From assembly GCF_003369915.1 (NCBI RefSeq), contig NC_046673.1:21753718-21817717 (forward strand): a DNA stretch of 64,000 bases, read 5' to 3'. Of the stretch, positions 60,890 through 64,000 are shown piece after piece (position 1 is the stretch's first letter; every line of letters starts with the position of its first letter). The position numbers and the translations under genes are program-made. Under the pieces are notes generated by a model. The model did no database searches. It had not been told where the DNA came from and saw only the letters and a program-made list of their open reading frames with translations. The DNA is from Drosophila miranda. Its lineage: Eukaryota; Arthropoda; Insecta; Diptera; Drosophilidae.

Positions 60890-60915
60890 GTGTGTGTGTG
60901 TGTGTGTGTGTGTGT
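60890..60915. repeat. GT microsatellite
   Basis: About 13 GT units. Intronic simple sequence. Confidence 0.9.
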
Positions 60916-62219
60916 AGTGTGGTTTATGGCCCAAACCATTCACAAAATATGTATCCTCAGCCGAGTGAGCAGCAGCAGGAGATGGCAGCAGGGGAGCCGG
61001 CCGTAGAGGTAGACGGAGCCTCCTACTAGGAGGAAGCTACTTAGACCAGTGGCTGACGGGCTGACGGGCTTTGGCTTTGGCTTCCTTTGGGATATTTGTG
61101 AATTGCCTGCCATTTGCCATTGAAATTGTTTTGTAATTGCAAAATTGGGCATTTGCTGGGAGCAGGAGGAGAGGCATAGGAGGGTAACGTCAAACGTTCG
61201 TAACTGAACCGCAAATACTCGAACCGCAACAGTGGCCCCAAGCAACAGAGGAGTGGAGTGGAGGGGGATACCAGGGGTATGCAGAGGTAGAGCTAGAGCA
61301 GGGAGGTCCATCATCCCCCGTGTGTCCATGTGTGATGATGTGCTGAAATCATTCGACTGCAAATTATGTACACTGTATCGTACTCTAGTGCTTCGAACTT
61401 TAGGCCCGTCCCCAAATATTACTTATTAAAGCACCTGCCAACGTTGATTAGCGAAGAGGATTCTAGCTTTCTCTCTACACATTTTGCCATTCAGATGAAT
61501 TCCATTCGATCCGCGGTGACACGTGAATGGCTCTTTTTCTTCGGTTAATGATTAAAACCTTTGAAATATGAACATTTCCTAGAGTTACTCGTACGTTACG
61601 GCCCCTCCCTCTATTTCTCTGTCTGTTTCTGTCTCTTTGTTGTTTTCCAACTTAATTTTCATCTTGTGCGAACAATTTCGTTTCAATTTCTGTTTCCTGT
61701 TTGTCGCCGTAGGAGTTCCAGGGGTATTCAAGTTGTATTCAGGAAAATGGAACAGATTGCCACACAAATTTATTTCCTATATGAAAGACCCCGCCAAGAG
61801 CTGACTAGAGTGGTGTTTCATACGACATTTTGCATCTTTGGTTCATAGAACTTCGTTCAATTTAAGGAAATTTCAAGCACTTCAATTCGCTGTGAAAGTG
61901 GACATGGATTCTAGGGATCAGGGGTCGGCAAGGATGTATTTTGATCAGCCCTAAATATTCTTTCGCTTCCTAACTACAGCCAGTACTAGTAGAAATCCTA
62001 TAATTATTAGATTCAGTATCTCTTCCCATTGCTGGGTATCTCATGGTCGAGGTTCTCTCTCTTTTGCCGCCTGTGCCGTTGCCGTTGCCGTTGCGTGCAG
62101 TGGGAGATGATGATGATAATGTTGATAAACTGATAACAAGGCGCGCTGCTGTTATGACAACAACGAAACAAACAATTCTAGTCACGCAATACGCACACAC
62201 CGACAAAAACAATAAAAGA

Positions 62220-62259
62220 AACACACACACACGCACACACACACACACACACACACACG
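62220..62259. repeat. CA microsatellite
   Basis: About 19 CA units with one CG interruption. Confidence 0.9.
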
Positions 62260-63681
62260 AAGGTGAGCAAGCAGCCTGAACAAAAGCTCGGCTCAGAGCA
62301 GAGGCCCAGGGTATATTTAACAGAAGGTGGGGCGTCCCAAGAGAGAGACAGAGCATACACTTTGCAATGTAGTTGCATTCTTAAATGCTATTCGATTTCA
62401 AAGCAGTTGTGCCTTACCTTCTCTTGAACATACCTTGCCCTTGTGCCAGAAAAAAAACTGAAAACCAAAGCCAGCAACAATTGAAACGTGCAACGAATGG
62501 CAATTGCTTAAAAATAAGAACAATAAGCAGCAGCAGCAGAAGAAGAAGAAGCAAAAGCAGCAAAAAATAAACATAAACGAATGCAATGGGTGACAAGGAG
62601 ACAAAGTCAGAAGCTGCCAAACAGAGAGACAGCGAAACAGACAACCGAGAGAGCGCTGGAGAGAGAGAGAGAGCGAGAGAAGGGCAGGAGTTGGTGCCGA
62701 AGCGATTTATGCACAAGCAGACACATGCACCCTGTGTCCCGCCCTCTCCGGCAGATCCACTAACTCGCTTTATTGTTCGCTGTTCCACCCACCCCTCTCC
62801 CACCCTCCCACCTTCCACTAAGACCACTCGCACTAGCAATTCCAACGCCAACTTTTTCACACTTCAAAAGCAAGAAGCAAAAAAGATGGGTAGCTTTTTG
62901 TGAGGACGAAGTTTTAGTTATACTCTTATAAAAGGTAAAAGGGTAATTTCCACCGATTGTTTATAGAGTGAACCGATCTTAGTGGCTCTCATTATCGAAA
63001 CAGAAACATAATGGAATCATCTACAGATGAATCCGATCAAAAAAATTCCATCGAATATTGCAAGGATTTCTTGAGCATTCCGTTCTCGGCCTTATAACTC
63101 TCTCCCAGGGACACCTTGCCAGCTGTGCCTCCTCATTCATTATGTTATAAATGTACTTCTTATGCGTGTATTTTCATAATCTTTGATACCTTCTGAAAGG
63201 GTATACAAAAAGGCACTCAGCAACAGCAACAGCTACAGCAATAGCCATGGGCTACGAAACTACGAGCACAACTATGCATAACTAACTGTCTGCGTGTCTG
63301 ACTGTCAGACGACCCCATCATGCACCCACCACATCTGCATCTACCTCCCCTCACCCCACCCCACGCCCACACGCCCCCACGCCCGTCAAGCACTTTATGC
63401 TAATTGCGCTTTTGCCTTTTGGTCAGGTAGCAGCCAATGCAAGTCGTAGACAAGTCAAGTGGTGCTCTGTTGTTAAGCGCGTGGAGGAGTCTACTGGAGG
63501 CAGTGGTAGTGGTGGCGGAGAAGTAGTGGTTTATGTTGTGGGGGAGCAATTCAGCACAAAACTATAAATAAGTACATGCATGAAAAGATTTATAGATGGA
63601 TGGATGGATGGATGGTACCTGTTGATAAGTAAAGTCGTAAAGTTCTCTCCATCTTTGTGTAAAGGAATGACTCTTGAAAAC

Positions 63682-63873
63682 TCAGTATATCCATAAACGA
63701 TTATTAATCGATAACTCGGGATTCTCCATTAAGTAGGCTATGAAATCCTGCGCTGTGTGGTCCTTCGCTGTGCTCTTCTTTGTGGTGGATTTGCTCTTCT
63801 TCGCCCTCTTCTGGGGCTTACACCTTAGTTCTGTCTCTGGTCCGTCTTCTGTTGATTTTCTGCCCTGCGACAT
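63682..63873 (-). CDS. Possible small basic protein (63 aa), unrecognised
   Basis: Minus-strand ORF with a good ATG at 63871-63873 (MSQGRKSTEDGPETE..). It is Lys/Ser/Thr-rich in the middle (KRAKKSKSTTKKSTAKDHTAQ), then DFIAYLMENPELS, and stops after NNRLWIY. The composition suggests a small nuclear, chromatin-type protein, and the DFIAYLMENPEL helix is unlike random sequence. The last codons overlap ATTATTAATCGATAA, so the true C-terminus could differ. AGGTGTAAGC inside the frame could be a donor. No homologue recognised; may be an old nested gene. Confidence 0.4.
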   Translation of the reverse strand: MSQGRKSTEDGPETELRCKPQKRAKKSKSTTKKSTAKDHTAQDFIAYLMENPELSINNRLWIY

Positions 63874-64000
63874 TCCTGGGGCTATCTACTTATCAAATTT
63901 TTCCATATGATTGGCTGACTGCTAGATGGCTGGACGGATATAGATATGTATATGGCTTGACAGGAGACTGTGACGTTGATGGACGTTGAACGTGGACATT

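Overview
The window is a Drosophila nuclear genome segment. The evidence is small introns with GT..AG borders, insect-type start contexts, dense CAG/GA/CA microsatellites, and a recognisable set of neighbours: ATP7, RPA3, ABCF1, Met and Ptp10D. From memory these genes lie close together on the D. melanogaster X chromosome (region 10); this was not checked. The species cannot be fixed from the sequence. The Met and Ptp10D proteins diverge enough from D. melanogaster, by low-complexity insertions, to suggest a different species group.

Layout. 1-740: a nearly identical partial copy of an internal piece of ATP7 (8164-8903), joined to the 3' end of an insulysin/nardilysin-like M16 peptidase gene (719-3924, minus). 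That gene has intact splice sites but one in-frame TAG. 3965-4830: a 446-bp tandem repeat, next to a purine-rich, repeat-like stretch up to about 5.6 kb. 5834-6280: a short SUMO-like gene (plus). 7208-15712: ATP7 copper P-type ATPase (minus, five coding exons, one 4.6-kb intron). 16.17-16.36 kb: a short inverted-repeat element. 16742-17145: RPA3 (plus), converging on ABCF1 (17381-20241, minus). 21704-24083: Met, the juvenile-hormone receptor (plus).

24.1-29.4 kb is intergenic sequence leading to the first coding exon of the receptor tyrosine phosphatase Ptp10D (29415-29618, plus). Everything after 29619 fits the long first coding intron of Ptp10D. It contains a candidate recursive-splicing (ratchet) site at 39642/39643, a small nested two-exon gene on the minus strand (34414-34733), a possible small basic-protein gene at the right edge, decayed coding relics, large microsatellites (notably a GATA array at 49.4-50.1 kb), and several repeat families I cannot name.

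The genes are not an operon or pathway. The shared themes are housekeeping (RPA3, ABCF1), copper homeostasis (ATP7), hormone reception (Met) and axon/tracheal signalling (Ptp10D). The most promising undescribed material is in the noncoding half: (i) a four-copy composite repeat made of an AT-rich AATACTAGAAA-type array followed by a GC-rich core GCTGCCGCATGACGCG; (ii) a recurring two-box motif, TAAGCGAATGG then CCATTTCGTTCC; (iii) a dense ATCGAT cluster at 59.2-59.5 kb; and (iv) the ATP7 segmental duplication that rewrites the end of the peptidase gene.
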